Shown one piece after another: positions 43,446 through 52,915 of a DNA stretch of 64,000 bases. Position 1 is the stretch's first letter. Each line of letters opens with the position of its first letter. A program made the position numbers and the translations under genes. Below the pieces are notes generated by a model, which was not told the DNA's origin, made no database searches, and worked only from the letters and a program-made list of their open reading frames with translations. Where the stretch lies: contig JAJDDQ010000014.1 of the NCBI GenBank assembly GCA_029260215.1, forward strand, positions 62,001 through 126,000. Reading direction: 5' to 3'. The DNA comes from Phycisphaerae bacterium (GTDB taxonomy: Bacteria; Planctomycetota; Phycisphaerae; UBA1845).

Positions 43446-45031
43446 TGCCCGACCAGGAATCATCCGTCTCAATTCCGACGCGCCTGGCCTGCTGGTTGCT
43501 GCCGGCAGCGCTGCTCACGCCGATGATCTTTTTCCCGCTCACGCGCGATTCGGGCATTTTTGCCTATGTCGGCGGGACAATCCTGGACGGCGGCTTGCCG
43601 TATCGCGACGTGTTTGATCAAAAAGGTCCGGGCATTCACTACGTCTACGCGTTGGCGATGGCGGTCTTTGGCCGATCGGACTGGGGCGTGCGTTTCTTCT
43701 TCTACCTGCTCGCCCTCGGCGGCGCGCAGGCGGCGGCCAGCGTGGGAAGACGCATCGCCGGCTCGGCGGTTGCGTTGCCGAGCGCTATTTGCTTCGCCTT
43801 GGCCGTCATGGAAGGCGACAAACATTGCCCCTGGAAAACCGCACAGGCGGAGGATGTGCTCGCGGTTCTGACTCTTGCCGTCGTGGCATTACTCAGCACA
43901 CGCGACGGCTTGCGTTCGACGGGCCGGGTGTTTCTGGCGGGTGCCATGCTGGGGCTGTCATGCTGGTTCAAGCCGACTGCGCTTGTGCCCGCGCTGCTTA
44001 TCGGTGCCGCAGCCTTGTACCGCCGGGCGCGCGAGGCTGACACTTCTCCGGTCGCGGCGGTGTTCAGACTGTCAGCCGTCGCAACCGCGGGTTTTCTGGT
44101 TCCCGCCGTCGCGTTCGCCAGCTACTTCATTTACGTCGGAATATGGGACGATTTCTGGTCCAACGTCGTCACGTACAACCTTTCGGGATACGCCGGCGCC
44201 GACACGGGGCGAGACCTCACCAACGCGTTCGCCTTCGTCGATGTCCGCTGGCGAGGCCTGCTTCTGCTGGCCTTTGCAGGCGTGGTCATCGTTCGAACAC
44301 GCAGCGCCACGCCGGTCGTGTTGTTATGGGCTGCTCTGGTGGGAAACTGGTTGGCTGTCGTCGGGCAGGGGAAGTATTTCATCTATCACTGGACGCCGAT
44401 GATCGGTTGTGTGGCCGTTCTTGCGGGCTGCGGAGTCTCGGGCTTGTACGGTGTTCTTCGTGATCGCTGGACGAACTGGATCGCCGGTGCGATCGGGCTG
44501 GCTGGATTGGTCGTGGTGCCGTTGGCAGCCGCACCGGCGGACCCTGCCTATGTCGTGCGGGAGTGGTGGCTGAACGTTGCCCGGCTGGCTGCGAAAAAGA
44601 CAACGGTGGACGAGTTCCGCAGTAACGTCTGGACGGGGTCAGCCAAGCACAAGGTATCGGACGAAGTCGCGCGGTATTTGGCTGACCATGTCGGCGATGG
44701 CGAGTTCGTTCTGATCTGGGGGCATGAGACCGTGGTCAACTTCGAATCCGGTACGCGATCGCCCACGCGCTTTGCCTTCGATGCAGTGCTCTCTGTTGAA
44801 GGTCCGCTTCGCGAATCGTATCGCCGGGAGTTCCTCGAAGACCTGGCTCAGCGTCCGCCGGCGTATGTTGTGGTCGTGACCGACGATTTGACGCCTTTTG
44901 AACCGAAGAATTCGGACGATCAGTTGAAGGACTTTCCCGAGCTGGAAGGTTTCATCGATTCAAATTGTCGCGAGGAAAAGCACATTGGGAATTTCGACAT
45001 TCTCAGTTGCCGATCCGGAGCCGGGAAATAG
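43445..45031 (+). CDS. GT-C type membrane glycosyltransferase
   Basis: 528 residues; start ATG at 43445 overlapping the asnB stop. It is a polytopic membrane protein with ~10 hydrophobic helices. The first extracytoplasmic loop carries TRDSGIFAYVGGTILDGGLPYRD in pieces, which includes the acidic motif common in GT-C/GT39-like enzymes. The sequence DVFDQKGPGIHYVYAL after it also fits this group. The final ~150 residues form a soluble domain. GT-C enzymes use polyprenyl-phosphate sugars on the outer face, so it may act with the membrane GT2 encoded at 46183. The acceptor is unknown. Confidence 0.82.
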   Translation: MPDQESSVSIPTRLACWLLPAALLTPMIFFPLTRDSGIFAYVGGTILDGGLPYRDVFDQKGPGIHYVYALAMAVFGRSDWGVRFFFYLLALGGAQAAASVGRRIAGSAVALPSAICFALAVMEGDKHCPWKTAQAEDVLAVLTLAVVALLSTRDGLRSTGRVFLAGAMLGLSCWFKPTALVPALLIGAAALYRRAREADTSPVAAVFRLSAVATAGFLVPAVAFASYFIYVGIWDDFWSNVVTYNLSGYAGADTGRDLTNAFAFVDVRWRGLLLLAFAGVVIVRTRSATPVVLLWAALVGNWLAVVGQGKYFIYHWTPMIGCVAVLAGCGVSGLYGVLRDRWTNWIAGAIGLAGLVVVPLAAAPADPAYVVREWWLNVARLAAKKTTVDEFRSNVWTGSAKHKVSDEVARYLADHVGDGEFVLIWGHETVVNFESGTRSPTRFAFDAVLSVEGPLRESYRREFLEDLAQRPPAYVVVVTDDLTPFEPKNSDDQLKDFPELEGFIDSNCREEKHIGNFDILSCRSGAGK

Positions 45032-45058
45032 ACTCGTGGGAAACGCACGCAAACGATC

Positions 45059-46186
45059 ATGAACGCAAACGCAGTCGAATTCGATGCCGTCATCGTCGGC
45101 GGAGGCTTCTTTGGGTGCTCCGTGGCCACGCACCTCGCGCGCGAGCTCGGCGAACGCACGATTGTCCTCGAACGCGGTTCCGATGCTCTTCAGCGCGCCT
45201 CTTATGCCAATCAAGCCCGCGTCCACAATGGCTACCACTATCCTCGCAGCGTGCTCACCGCTTTTCGATGTCGGGTCAACTTTCCGCGATTCGTCGATGA
45301 TTTCCCCGGCTGCATCATGGACACTCATGAAAAATACTACGGTGTCGGCAAGCGATTCTCCAAGGTCAACGCGGTGCAGTTCAAGCGATTCTGCGAGTTG
45401 ATCGGCGCACCTGTTTCACCCGCACCGAAGGACATCAAGAGACTCTTTAATCTCGACTATGTTGATGATGTATTCAGCACGCGCGAGTACATTTTCGATG
45501 CCGTCAAACTGAAGAACGAAACCCTCGATCGAGCGCGCAACGCAGGCGTCGAGATTCGATTCAACACCGAAGCCACCTGCGTCCGGCGATCGGACGACGG
45601 CTCTATGGAACTGGAGGCGAACGGTCCCGACGGTGCGTACACGCTTACGACCCGCAGTGTTTACAATTGCACGTACGCCCGCCTTAACAAGCTCCTGCAC
45701 AACTCCGGCTTGCCTACGCTGTTCCTCAAGCACGAGCTGACTGAGATGGCGCTGGTCGAGGTTCCCGATGTTATCGCCAATCGCGGCATCACCATGATGT
45801 GCGGCCCGTTTTTTTCGATCATGCCGTTTCCGGCACGTGGGCTGCATACGCTGTCGCATGTCCGCTACACACCGCATTGCGAGTGGTTCGACCGCAAGAA
45901 CGAGCCGTACCGCGATCCGTACGAATACATCGAAACCTGCGACAAAACGTCCAACTACGTTTATATGGTCAAGGACGCTGAAAGGTATATTCCATGCCTG
46001 AGAGAATGCCGATATCAGGACTCGATCTGGGAAGTAAAAACCGTGCTCCCGAAGAGCGAGGTGGACGACAGCCGGCCGGTGCTGTACCAGAAGGACTGGG
46101 GGTTGCCGAATCTGACCTGCATGATGGGCGGCAAGATCGACAACATATACGACATCATGGACTTCCTGACGCCGGCCAGGGTATGA
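45059..46186 (+). CDS. FAD-dependent oxidoreductase (DAO-type fold)
   Basis: 375 residues. The N-terminal dinucleotide-binding motif is VIVGGGFFGCSVATHLAREL, followed by the acidic strand end LERGSDAL. A distinctive ASYANQARVHNGYHYPRS segment is where amino-acid-oxidase-like enzymes contact FAD. The rest is consistent with the DAO superfamily, but the C-terminal FAD motif is weak. The substrate is unknown; in this neighbourhood oxidation of a sugar or an amino-sugar intermediate is the reasonable guess. It starts 27 bases after the GT-C gene, and its stop overlaps the next start (ATGA). Confidence 0.8.
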   Translation: MNANAVEFDAVIVGGGFFGCSVATHLARELGERTIVLERGSDALQRASYANQARVHNGYHYPRSVLTAFRCRVNFPRFVDDFPGCIMDTHEKYYGVGKRFSKVNAVQFKRFCELIGAPVSPAPKDIKRLFNLDYVDDVFSTREYIFDAVKLKNETLDRARNAGVEIRFNTEATCVRRSDDGSMELEANGPDGAYTLTTRSVYNCTYARLNKLLHNSGLPTLFLKHELTEMALVEVPDVIANRGITMMCGPFFSIMPFPARGLHTLSHVRYTPHCEWFDRKNEPYRDPYEYIETCDKTSNYVYMVKDAERYIPCLRECRYQDSIWEVKTVLPKSEVDDSRPVLYQKDWGLPNLTCMMGGKIDNIYDIMDFLTPARV

Positions 46187-47193
46187 ACAACATGTCCAAA
46201 CAGCCCTCATCCGATACGTTCGTTTCCGTTGTTTCACCTCTGCACAACGACGCAGACATCGTCGAGGAGTTCATCGAGGAGATTATTGGTGTTCTCAAGT
46301 CCCACTACGCCAACTACGAACTCGTTCTTGTTGACGACGGCTCGACGGATGCGACCGTCTCAGCCGTCGTCCCAATGTTGAAAAGACACGAGTGCATCCG
46401 CCTCATCCGCCTGTCACGGAATTTTGGAAGCGAAATCGCGGTAGCCGCCGGGTTGGACACCGTCATCGGTGATTTCGTGGTCGTTATGGACCCCGCTAGT
46501 GATCCACCGGCGGCCATCACCGAAATGGTGGAGATGTGTCGTAAGGGTGTGGGCGCTGTTTTCGGCGTCAAGCCGCGGAATGATGACGCCCCATTTTACC
46601 TGCGGCATGGCCGACGACTTTTTTACTGGTTCCTCGATCGGGCGCTGGGCATCGACATTCCGCACAATTCGACCGGATTCAACGCGTTCAGTCGTCAAAC
46701 CGTCAACGCCATTGTCAGCATCAAGGACCGTTTTCGTTTCCTGCGCAGTTTTTCGATGCACGTCGGCTATGGCAACACGACCATGCCGTATGAACCGATT
46801 CGCCGACGCGCCGAGCGACGCCATCGCGGATTCCTCAACGCCCTCGATTTGGCTGTCAACATGATCGCCACGAACTCGACGCGACCGTTGCGATTCGTCG
46901 GCTTGATGGGCCTGCTCCTGAGCATGGCCAGCTTCGCGTACATCGGTTACGTCTTTCTGGTCTATTTTTTCAGCGACAATATCGCCGCGGGCTGGACGAC
47001 CCGCTCGCTGCACACCTCGGCGATGTTCATGTTCCTGTTCATGATTCTCGCGGTGATGAGCGAGTACATTGGCCGCCTGCTGGACGAGGTCAAAGGACGT
47101 CCGCTCTACTACGTCGTGGAGGAACGCCACAGCTCCGTCCTTATCGCTCACGAGGACCGCAAGAACGTTGTGACCGAATCCGTCGAGGAGTAA
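46183..47193 (+). CDS. Membrane-bound glycosyltransferase family 2 (polyprenyl-phosphate type)
   Basis: 336 residues using the ATG at 46183, which overlaps the previous stop by four bases; a longer frame upstream is antisense-like shadow. The GT-A domain has VSVVSPLHNDADIVEEFIEE, LVDDGSTD and RLSRNFGSEIAVAAGLD, then VVMDPASDPP, where DxD-like residues bind the donor. Two C-terminal membrane helices (~residues 242-265 and 280-300) and the ending LYYVVEE match the GtrB/ArnC/DPM1 group that loads sugars on undecaprenyl phosphate. It probably makes the lipid-linked donor for the GT-C enzyme two genes upstream. Confidence 0.92.
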   Translation: MNNMSKQPSSDTFVSVVSPLHNDADIVEEFIEEIIGVLKSHYANYELVLVDDGSTDATVSAVVPMLKRHECIRLIRLSRNFGSEIAVAAGLDTVIGDFVVVMDPASDPPAAITEMVEMCRKGVGAVFGVKPRNDDAPFYLRHGRRLFYWFLDRALGIDIPHNSTGFNAFSRQTVNAIVSIKDRFRFLRSFSMHVGYGNTTMPYEPIRRRAERRHRGFLNALDLAVNMIATNSTRPLRFVGLMGLLLSMASFAYIGYVFLVYFFSDNIAAGWTTRSLHTSAMFMFLFMILAVMSEYIGRLLDEVKGRPLYYVVEERHSSVLIAHEDRKNVVTESVEE

Positions 47194-47250
47194 GGCATGC
47201 CCGCGGAGGCCGTCAGGAATTTTGATTGACCACGCGAAGGAGCATCACTC

Positions 47251-48267
47251 TTGCCCGATATCACTGTACTAATCACCGGCGGAGGAACAGCCTGTTCCCA
47301 ATCGGTTATAAAGGCTTTGCGGTCCCAGCACGACTACAACACGCGCATTGTGACCGTGGACATGCAGTCCAATAACGCAGGCCGATGGTACAGCGACGCT
47401 TTTCATAACGTACCCGTTGCCAGCGATCCCGCGTTCCTCGACCGTGTGCTCGACGTCTGCCGAATGGAAAAAGTCGATATGCTTATTCCGATCGTCGATT
47501 ACGAATTCGACGCTTTCGCTGCGAACAAATCGCGATTCGCCGAGATCGGCTGCCGTGTCGTCATCTCCGACCCTGCCGCCATCACACAGTGCAATGACAA
47601 GCTGGCTACGTACGAGTTCTTCAGAAAAATCGGTGTCGAAACGCCGAAGTCCTGGCTGCCGCAAGATATCGACCCGCACACGCTCCAATACCCCGTTTTC
47701 ATCAAGCCGCGATTTATGGGGCGCGCATCGATCGATGCCCACAAAATTCGCGATGTCGAGGAATTTGAGTTTTACACCCAACGCATCGACAAGCCTCTCA
47801 TTCAGGAAGCCGTTGTTGGTGACGAGTTCACGGTTGATGTCCTTTGTGATTTTGAAGGCCGCGCACTCAATGGTGTCGTACGCCGCCGCATCGAAACCAA
47901 AGCCGGTGTTTCTTACAAGGGGGAAACCGTCAAAGACAACGCAATGCTCGAAACTGCCGTCAAGATTGCTGAAGCGTTGCCCATCATTGGTCCTGCCAAC
48001 ATCCAATGTTTCAAGTGCGACGGTCGCGAATGCTTCTTCGAAATCAACCCGCGTTACTCCGGCACGCTCGTGCTCTCCATCGCAGCCGGCTTCAACAGCC
48101 CAGCCTGGTTGGTGCGCTTGGCGCTCGGTGAACACGTCGAACGAGACATGGGTCGCTACGAAGCAGGCGTCCGCATGATGCGCTATTGGCAGGAGGTTTT
48201 TGTGGATTGCGAAGACCGAAAACTGCCCGACCTCAACATGGCACCGCAGACGGAGGTCGCTCGATGA
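47251..48267 (+). CDS. ATP-grasp ligase
   Basis: 338 residues from a TTG with AAGGAG eight bases upstream. The N-terminal Rossmann-like domain opens VLITGGGTACSQSVIKALR, as in carbamoyl-phosphate-synthase-like ATP-grasp proteins. The ATP-grasp core shows YPVFIKPRFMGRAS, QEAVVGDEFTVDVLCD and a metal-binding FFEINPRYSGTLVLS. These enzymes join a carboxylate to an amine or thiol through an acyl phosphate. Together with the AsnB-like protein it suggests amide chemistry on the glycan, but the partner substrates cannot be read from sequence. The stop overlaps the next start. Confidence 0.88.
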   Translation: MPDITVLITGGGTACSQSVIKALRSQHDYNTRIVTVDMQSNNAGRWYSDAFHNVPVASDPAFLDRVLDVCRMEKVDMLIPIVDYEFDAFAANKSRFAEIGCRVVISDPAAITQCNDKLATYEFFRKIGVETPKSWLPQDIDPHTLQYPVFIKPRFMGRASIDAHKIRDVEEFEFYTQRIDKPLIQEAVVGDEFTVDVLCDFEGRALNGVVRRRIETKAGVSYKGETVKDNAMLETAVKIAEALPIIGPANIQCFKCDGRECFFEINPRYSGTLVLSIAAGFNSPAWLVRLALGEHVERDMGRYEAGVRMMRYWQEVFVDCEDRKLPDLNMAPQTEVAR

Positions 48268-49277
48268 TGGATTTTCATGCGATCCAGAAACGACTCGAAC
48301 AATCAGAGATCATCGGCTACGGTCCGGGTGCGGCTTTGGCTGTCACACTCGAAACCGCCAACATCAACGTTGCGTTCGCGGTTGGTGACGATCCGGAACT
48401 CTGGGGTCAATCCACGGCGGGCGTGCCCATCCGGTCACCGGAAGTGCTGGCTACGGTGGACAAGGAACGCTCGTTCGTCGTTGTCTTCGCCTACACACCG
48501 CAAGCTATTCAGAGTATTCGCCGCAGGCTCGAATCGATGGGTTTTGAACACGGGCGCCACTGGATCGATTGCTCCGTCCTGCACTTCAGCAGCATCGCCC
48601 TCCGACTGAAAGAGACGTTGCGGATCGATGCCGATCTGTCGCTCTTCCACAAAACGCAGGTTCTCTCACACTACGCGAAACCGCTCACGCAATCCGGCGC
48701 TGCGGGCACTTGGCTTTTCGAAGAACTCGCCCGCCGCGCCGCGGCAAGCGTCCCCGGATCATTCGCTGAACTCGGTGTTTTTCAGGGGGGCAACGCGTTT
48801 GTGGCGAACACGCTGCTGGGCGATGAAATCGAAGGTCGCCCTTATCACCTGTTCGACTCGTTTGAGGGTTTCCCGACTCTGTCGCATCACGATCCCGCGT
48901 CGCGCGCCGGAGACTTCAAGGATACGTCGCTTGAGGAAGTACGTTCCATGTTCAGCCACTTCCCCAACACGCATATCCATGTCGGCTTTTTTTCCGACAC
49001 GCTGGCCGATGTTGCCGACGAACGATTTTCGCTTGTCTATGTTGATTGCGATCTGTACGAACCAGCCGTCGAGTGCTGTGCCTTTTTTTACGACCGCCTC
49101 AACCCCGGCGGATTTCTGCTTTTTCATGACTATTACACCCAAAAACTCGACTTGCCTCCGCAGATCAAGGCACCGTTCGATGGCATTACGCGCGCGGTCA
49201 ATGCCTTCCTTTCGGATAAGCCGGAGAGTATCATACCTTTTCCGGAAACGTCGCACGCATTGTTCGTCAAAGCCTGA
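48264..49277 (+). CDS. TylF/MycF-type O-methyltransferase fused to an N-terminal domain
   Basis: 337 residues. ATG at 48264 overlaps the ATP-grasp stop (ATGA) and has GGAGG seven bases upstream; the neighbouring ATG at 48267 is equivalent. Residues ~1-110 form a Rossmann-like domain (IIGYGPGAALAV) of unknown role. Residues ~140-337 match macrocin-O-methyltransferase: FAELGVFQGGNAFVA for SAM binding, FDSFEGFPTL, and VYVDCDLYEPAVE with NPGGFLLFHDYY, the metal and catalytic region. Such enzymes methylate sugar hydroxyls using SAM and Mg2+. The N-terminal domain is uncommon for TylF. Confidence 0.88.
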   Translation: MMDFHAIQKRLEQSEIIGYGPGAALAVTLETANINVAFAVGDDPELWGQSTAGVPIRSPEVLATVDKERSFVVVFAYTPQAIQSIRRRLESMGFEHGRHWIDCSVLHFSSIALRLKETLRIDADLSLFHKTQVLSHYAKPLTQSGAAGTWLFEELARRAAASVPGSFAELGVFQGGNAFVANTLLGDEIEGRPYHLFDSFEGFPTLSHHDPASRAGDFKDTSLEEVRSMFSHFPNTHIHVGFFSDTLADVADERFSLVYVDCDLYEPAVECCAFFYDRLNPGGFLLFHDYYTQKLDLPPQIKAPFDGITRAVNAFLSDKPESIIPFPETSHALFVKA

Positions 49278-49365
49278 CACGCACGCATCCCTGATGCGAT
49301 TTAGGCTATGGAATCGCGGCCACGATTCGGTTCGGAAGGCCGTATCGCAGCACAGGAGAGGTTAA

Positions 49366-50097
49366 ATGCGAGAGGAAACAGACAGGCTCGACAATGTCGC
49401 CAAGCATTACGACCCGTACCAGAGTTTCGACTATTGCCTCATACAGTTCGACGCTGAAGAGATTTGCCCCAGAGTTGAAGGGAAGTCAGCTTTGGAACTC
49501 GGCTGCGCTACCGGTGTCATGAGCGCCAGGCTTGCCCAAGCTGCCGCCAAACTCACCATCGTCGATGGGGCAGCCGAGTATGTCGATCAAACGCGCGCTG
49601 TCATCGAGAAAACCGAGGGTACGACCGCCGAAGTGACCTACGTTGCTTCCTTATTCGAAGACTTCGAACCCGACTGCAAATTCGACGCGGTAATTCTCGC
49701 AAACATCCTTGAACATATCGAGAATCCGACCGACCTGCTCAAGCGGGCAGCCGCATGGCTCAAGCCCGGTGGCGAGCTGCACATCGTCGTACCCAACGCC
49801 CAGTCGCTGCACCGTCGCATAGGCCACGCGATGGGCATGCTCGAGCACCCCGGCGCCATGACCGAGAACGATCACAAACTGGGCCATCGTCGCGTCTACG
49901 AATTCGATACGCTACGCGACGACATTCAATGCGCGAATCTGCAAATCATTCACGAAACGGGGATTTTCCTCAAACCCCTTTCCAACGCCCAAATGGAGTC
50001 CTATGGCAAGCAACTCACTGACGCCCTGTACAAAGTCGGTCAGGACCTCCCAGAGTGGTGCGCCGAGATCTATTTTATCGCTAGACCCCGAGCTTGA
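49366..50097 (+). CDS. Class I SAM-dependent methyltransferase
   Basis: 243 residues; ATG at 49366 preceded by AGGAGAGG. Motif I is ALELGCATGVMSARLA, motif II TIVDGAAEYVD, and motif IV DAVILANILEHIENP, followed by LKPGGELHIVVPN. The family resembles UbiG/Coq3-like and glycan-associated methyltransferases (type 11). The substrate cannot be decided. The last bases overlap a possible TTG start of the next ORF, but its better start is 36 bases downstream. Confidence 0.9.
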   Translation: MREETDRLDNVAKHYDPYQSFDYCLIQFDAEEICPRVEGKSALELGCATGVMSARLAQAAAKLTIVDGAAEYVDQTRAVIEKTEGTTAEVTYVASLFEDFEPDCKFDAVILANILEHIENPTDLLKRAAAWLKPGGELHIVVPNAQSLHRRIGHAMGMLEHPGAMTENDHKLGHRRVYEFDTLRDDIQCANLQIIHETGIFLKPLSNAQMESYGKQLTDALYKVGQDLPEWCAEIYFIARPRA

Positions 50098-50132
50098 TCC
50101 GCGTCGCCTTCGCCGCCGATACTAACAACACC

Positions 50133-50777
50133 ATGAAGATTTTCTTCGATCTCGACGGACCCATACTCGACAACCGTCGAAAATACCACGCTATCTACAC
50201 TTCATTGCTCGAACGCGGTCACCACGCCGCCCTCTCTGTAGAGGAATACTGGGATTGCAAGCGCAGGAAGATTCCCGAAGCGGAAATTCTCGCCAAGACC
50301 AGCCCCCCCGAGTTTTTTGATGAATACAGCGCCGAGCGCATGCGCATCATAGAGGATTTGGAGTACCTGAAACTCGATATTGTTTGGCCCGGAATCCCCG
50401 AACTGCTCGATTCATGGTCCCGCGAGCACGATTTGTTCGTCGTCACCATGCGAAATCGGCGCGACATGCTCCTGCGTCAGCTCGACCATTTCGACCTCCG
50501 CCGGCACTTCCGTGAAATCCTCAACGAGGATACCAACGCAGGAACCGCCGATGTCAAAGCAAGACTAATGACCCCTTACATCTCCAACCCAACCGAAGCT
50601 GTCATGATCGGCGACACCGAGCCCGATATCCGAGCGGGCCAACGCGTCGGCATCCGCACTGTGGCTGTCACCTGCGGTATTCGGACCCGCGAGCACCTGG
50701 AGACCGCCCAACCGGACCACTTCGTCCGCCACGCTACCGACATCACGCTGGCCTGGCTCACGTCGGCCCGAGCTTGA
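50133..50777 (+). CDS. HAD-superfamily phosphatase
   Basis: 214 residues from the ATG at 50133, which puts the nucleophile motif KIFFDLDGPILDN near the N-terminus (Asp6 and Asp8). A TTG at 50094 overlapping the previous stop would add 13 residues. Motif II is VVTMRNRR (Thr), the Lys lies near VKARLM, and motif III is MIGDTEPDIRAG. This is the phosphoglycolate-phosphatase-like subfamily with a helical cap. It could dephosphorylate a sugar phosphate within the glycan pathway (inference from position). Confidence 0.88.
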   Translation: MKIFFDLDGPILDNRRKYHAIYTSLLERGHHAALSVEEYWDCKRRKIPEAEILAKTSPPEFFDEYSAERMRIIEDLEYLKLDIVWPGIPELLDSWSREHDLFVVTMRNRRDMLLRQLDHFDLRRHFREILNEDTNAGTADVKARLMTPYISNPTEAVMIGDTEPDIRAGQRVGIRTVAVTCGIRTREHLETAQPDHFVRHATDITLAWLTSARA

Positions 50778-50853
50778 TTAAGAACATGCTCCAGCTTGCC
50801 GATTCTGACTCCAGGGACGATCATCCATGCTGACGATCAGATAGCAGGCCGAC

Positions 50854-51663
50854 ATGACCACGACCGCCATGACCGATCCAAAAGAATCGTCCGCCCCGAA
50901 TCCAGCACTGTCGCAGGCCAAGAGCGAATCCCCCAGGCCCACGATCAGCATCTGTATCCCCGCGTACAACGAAGCCGAAAACCTGCCGGCTGTTCTTGAT
51001 GAAGCGTTGGAGACTCTGGACGCGATCCCAGGCTGGCACGAAATTGTCGTGGTCGACGATGGCAGCAAGGACGACACCTGGCCTCTACTGGAGGAGAAAG
51101 CGGTGGCCGACGATCGCGTTCGACCGGTCCGGCATGACAAGAATCGCGGTCTCGCCGCCGCGTTGGAATCCGCCATCGCCGCCGCGAACGGTGAGTACAT
51201 CTTTCTCATCAGTGCGGATCGCCAGTGCAGCATGAACGAACTCATAGCCATGTACGCCCGGGCGCAGGACGGCTTCGATGTTGTCGTCGGTGCCCGTCGT
51301 ACGAAGCAATACACCCCTTGGCGAAAACTCGTCAGCGGCAGTTTCAACTTTTTCGTTTTCCTGCTGTGGGGCAAGCACTTCGGCGACATCGGATTCTGCC
51401 AACTCGCCCGGGCCTCCCTGTGGCAGCGCATTCCGATCACCACGCAATCCGCTTTCGCCCAGGCTGAACGACTTATCATCGCACACGGAAACGGCGCGAA
51501 GATCACACACGTACCCGTCGATCACCACGACCGGCAGGCCGGGACGAGCAGCTTTGCCAGCCCTATGACGGCTGTTCAGGCCTTCATCGACATGCTAGGA
51601 TTCCGCCTCTCAAAACGGGGGCGATTGAAAATCAACGCCGACTGGAAGAGGCTTCGACCTTGA
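50854..51663 (+). CDS. Glycosyltransferase family 2
   Basis: 269 residues. GT-A features: TISICIPAYNEAENLPAVL at residues ~30-48, VVVDDGSKDDTW, NRGLAAALESAIAAANGEYI, and SADRQCS in place of the common DADLQ motif. A C-terminal segment shows GNGAKITHVPVDHHDRQAGTS, with the HxxR/RxxGxS acceptor pattern of DPM-like enzymes. There is no long C-terminal membrane pair, unlike the GT2 at 46183. It transfers a sugar in the cytoplasm; donor and acceptor are unknown. Confidence 0.9.
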   Translation: MTTTAMTDPKESSAPNPALSQAKSESPRPTISICIPAYNEAENLPAVLDEALETLDAIPGWHEIVVVDDGSKDDTWPLLEEKAVADDRVRPVRHDKNRGLAAALESAIAAANGEYIFLISADRQCSMNELIAMYARAQDGFDVVVGARRTKQYTPWRKLVSGSFNFFVFLLWGKHFGDIGFCQLARASLWQRIPITTQSAFAQAERLIIAHGNGAKITHVPVDHHDRQAGTSSFASPMTAVQAFIDMLGFRLSKRGRLKINADWKRLRP

Positions 51664-51787
51664 GACGCCTCCTTCGACCATAGCGGCGACCACAATGTCG
51701 CAGCCCAGGGAATTGCGAAGGCGCCAGATTAGGTGCGATCAGGACGAGAAACGATCACACGCACCCTATTTCAAGGATCACGTCACC

Positions 51788-52915
51788 ATGCAGATACCGT
51801 TGATGGACCTCAAGGCCCAATACAACACTATCAAGGCCGAAGTCCTCGATGCCATTCAGAACGTTTGCGAAAACGCCCAATTCGCCCTGGGGCCGGCCGT
51901 TGAGGCTTTCGAGCTCGATTTCGCCAAATATTGCGAAGCCAAACACTGCATCGCGTTGAACACCGGCACCAGTGCTCTGCACCTGGCGCTCCGTGCCCTG
52001 GACATCGAGCCGGGCGATGAAGTCATCACAGTTCCGATGACGTTTATCGCGACGGCGTGGTCCATCAGCTATGTGGGTGCCAAACCGGTCTTTGTGGACA
52101 TCGACCCCGTCACACGCACCCTGAATCCGCTAAAACTCGAAAAGGCCATCACCCAGCGCACCAAAGCCATCATGCCTGTGCATCTTTACGGGCAGCCGGC
52201 CGAAATGGACGCGATACTCGCAATCGCCGAACGTCATGGCATCCCGGTCATCGAAGACGCCGCACAGGCACAGGGTGCTCGCTACAAGGGCAAACGTACC
52301 GGGTCGATCGGCACCGCCGCAGGATTCAGCTTCTACCCCAGCAAGAACCTCGGCGCTTTCGGCGAAGGAGGGGCATTGACCACCAACGACGACAAGATCG
52401 CCGAACGAGTGCGTAGCCTCCGCGATCACGCCCAGTCGAGTCGCTACCACCATGTCGAGGTCGGCTACAACTACCGCATGGACGGTGTGCAGGGCGCTGT
52501 TCTTGGTGTGAAGCTCAAGCACCTTGACGACTGGAATGCCGCCCGCCGCCGACACTTCGATGCCTATCGCAAAGGGCTGGCTGGCTCGGAAAAACTCACG
52601 CTGCCAATCGAGCCCGATTACGCCGAAAGCGCGTGTCACCTCTTTAGCGTCGAGACCGACGATCGCGACATATTGTGCGACGGGCTGACCAAATCCGGCA
52701 TCGGTGTCAGCAGCCATTATCCGATCCCGGTCCACCTCCAGCCAGCCTACTCCCATTTGGGGCGGAAAGCTGGTAGCTTCCCGGTCTCCGAACGTCTGGC
52801 CAACCGCTGCCTGAGCTTGCCGATGTTTCCCGAAATGAGCGCTGAGCAAATCCGCTTCGTGTGCGACAGCATAAGTCGCGTCGATCAGGGGGCTCGAGAG
52901 GGCGTCGCCGGATAA
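51788..52915 (+). CDS. DegT/DnrJ/EryC1-family sugar aminotransferase
   Basis: 375 residues. ATG at 51788 has AAGGA ten bases upstream and gives the typical opening MQIPLMDLKAQY; an ORF start 93 bases upstream is rejected. PLP-binding features are NTGTSALHLALRAL, EDAAQAQGARYKG and FYPSKNLGAFGEGG, with Lys186 as the Schiff-base residue. NYRMDGVQGAVLGVKLKHLD is also typical. These enzymes aminate nucleotide-linked keto sugars, so the glycan probably contains an amino sugar. It is the last gene of the cluster and converges on the large lipoprotein gene. Confidence 0.94.
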   Translation: MQIPLMDLKAQYNTIKAEVLDAIQNVCENAQFALGPAVEAFELDFAKYCEAKHCIALNTGTSALHLALRALDIEPGDEVITVPMTFIATAWSISYVGAKPVFVDIDPVTRTLNPLKLEKAITQRTKAIMPVHLYGQPAEMDAILAIAERHGIPVIEDAAQAQGARYKGKRTGSIGTAAGFSFYPSKNLGAFGEGGALTTNDDKIAERVRSLRDHAQSSRYHHVEVGYNYRMDGVQGAVLGVKLKHLDDWNAARRRHFDAYRKGLAGSEKLTLPIEPDYAESACHLFSVETDDRDILCDGLTKSGIGVSSHYPIPVHLQPAYSHLGRKAGSFPVSERLANRCLSLPMFPEMSAEQIRFVCDSISRVDQGAREGVAG

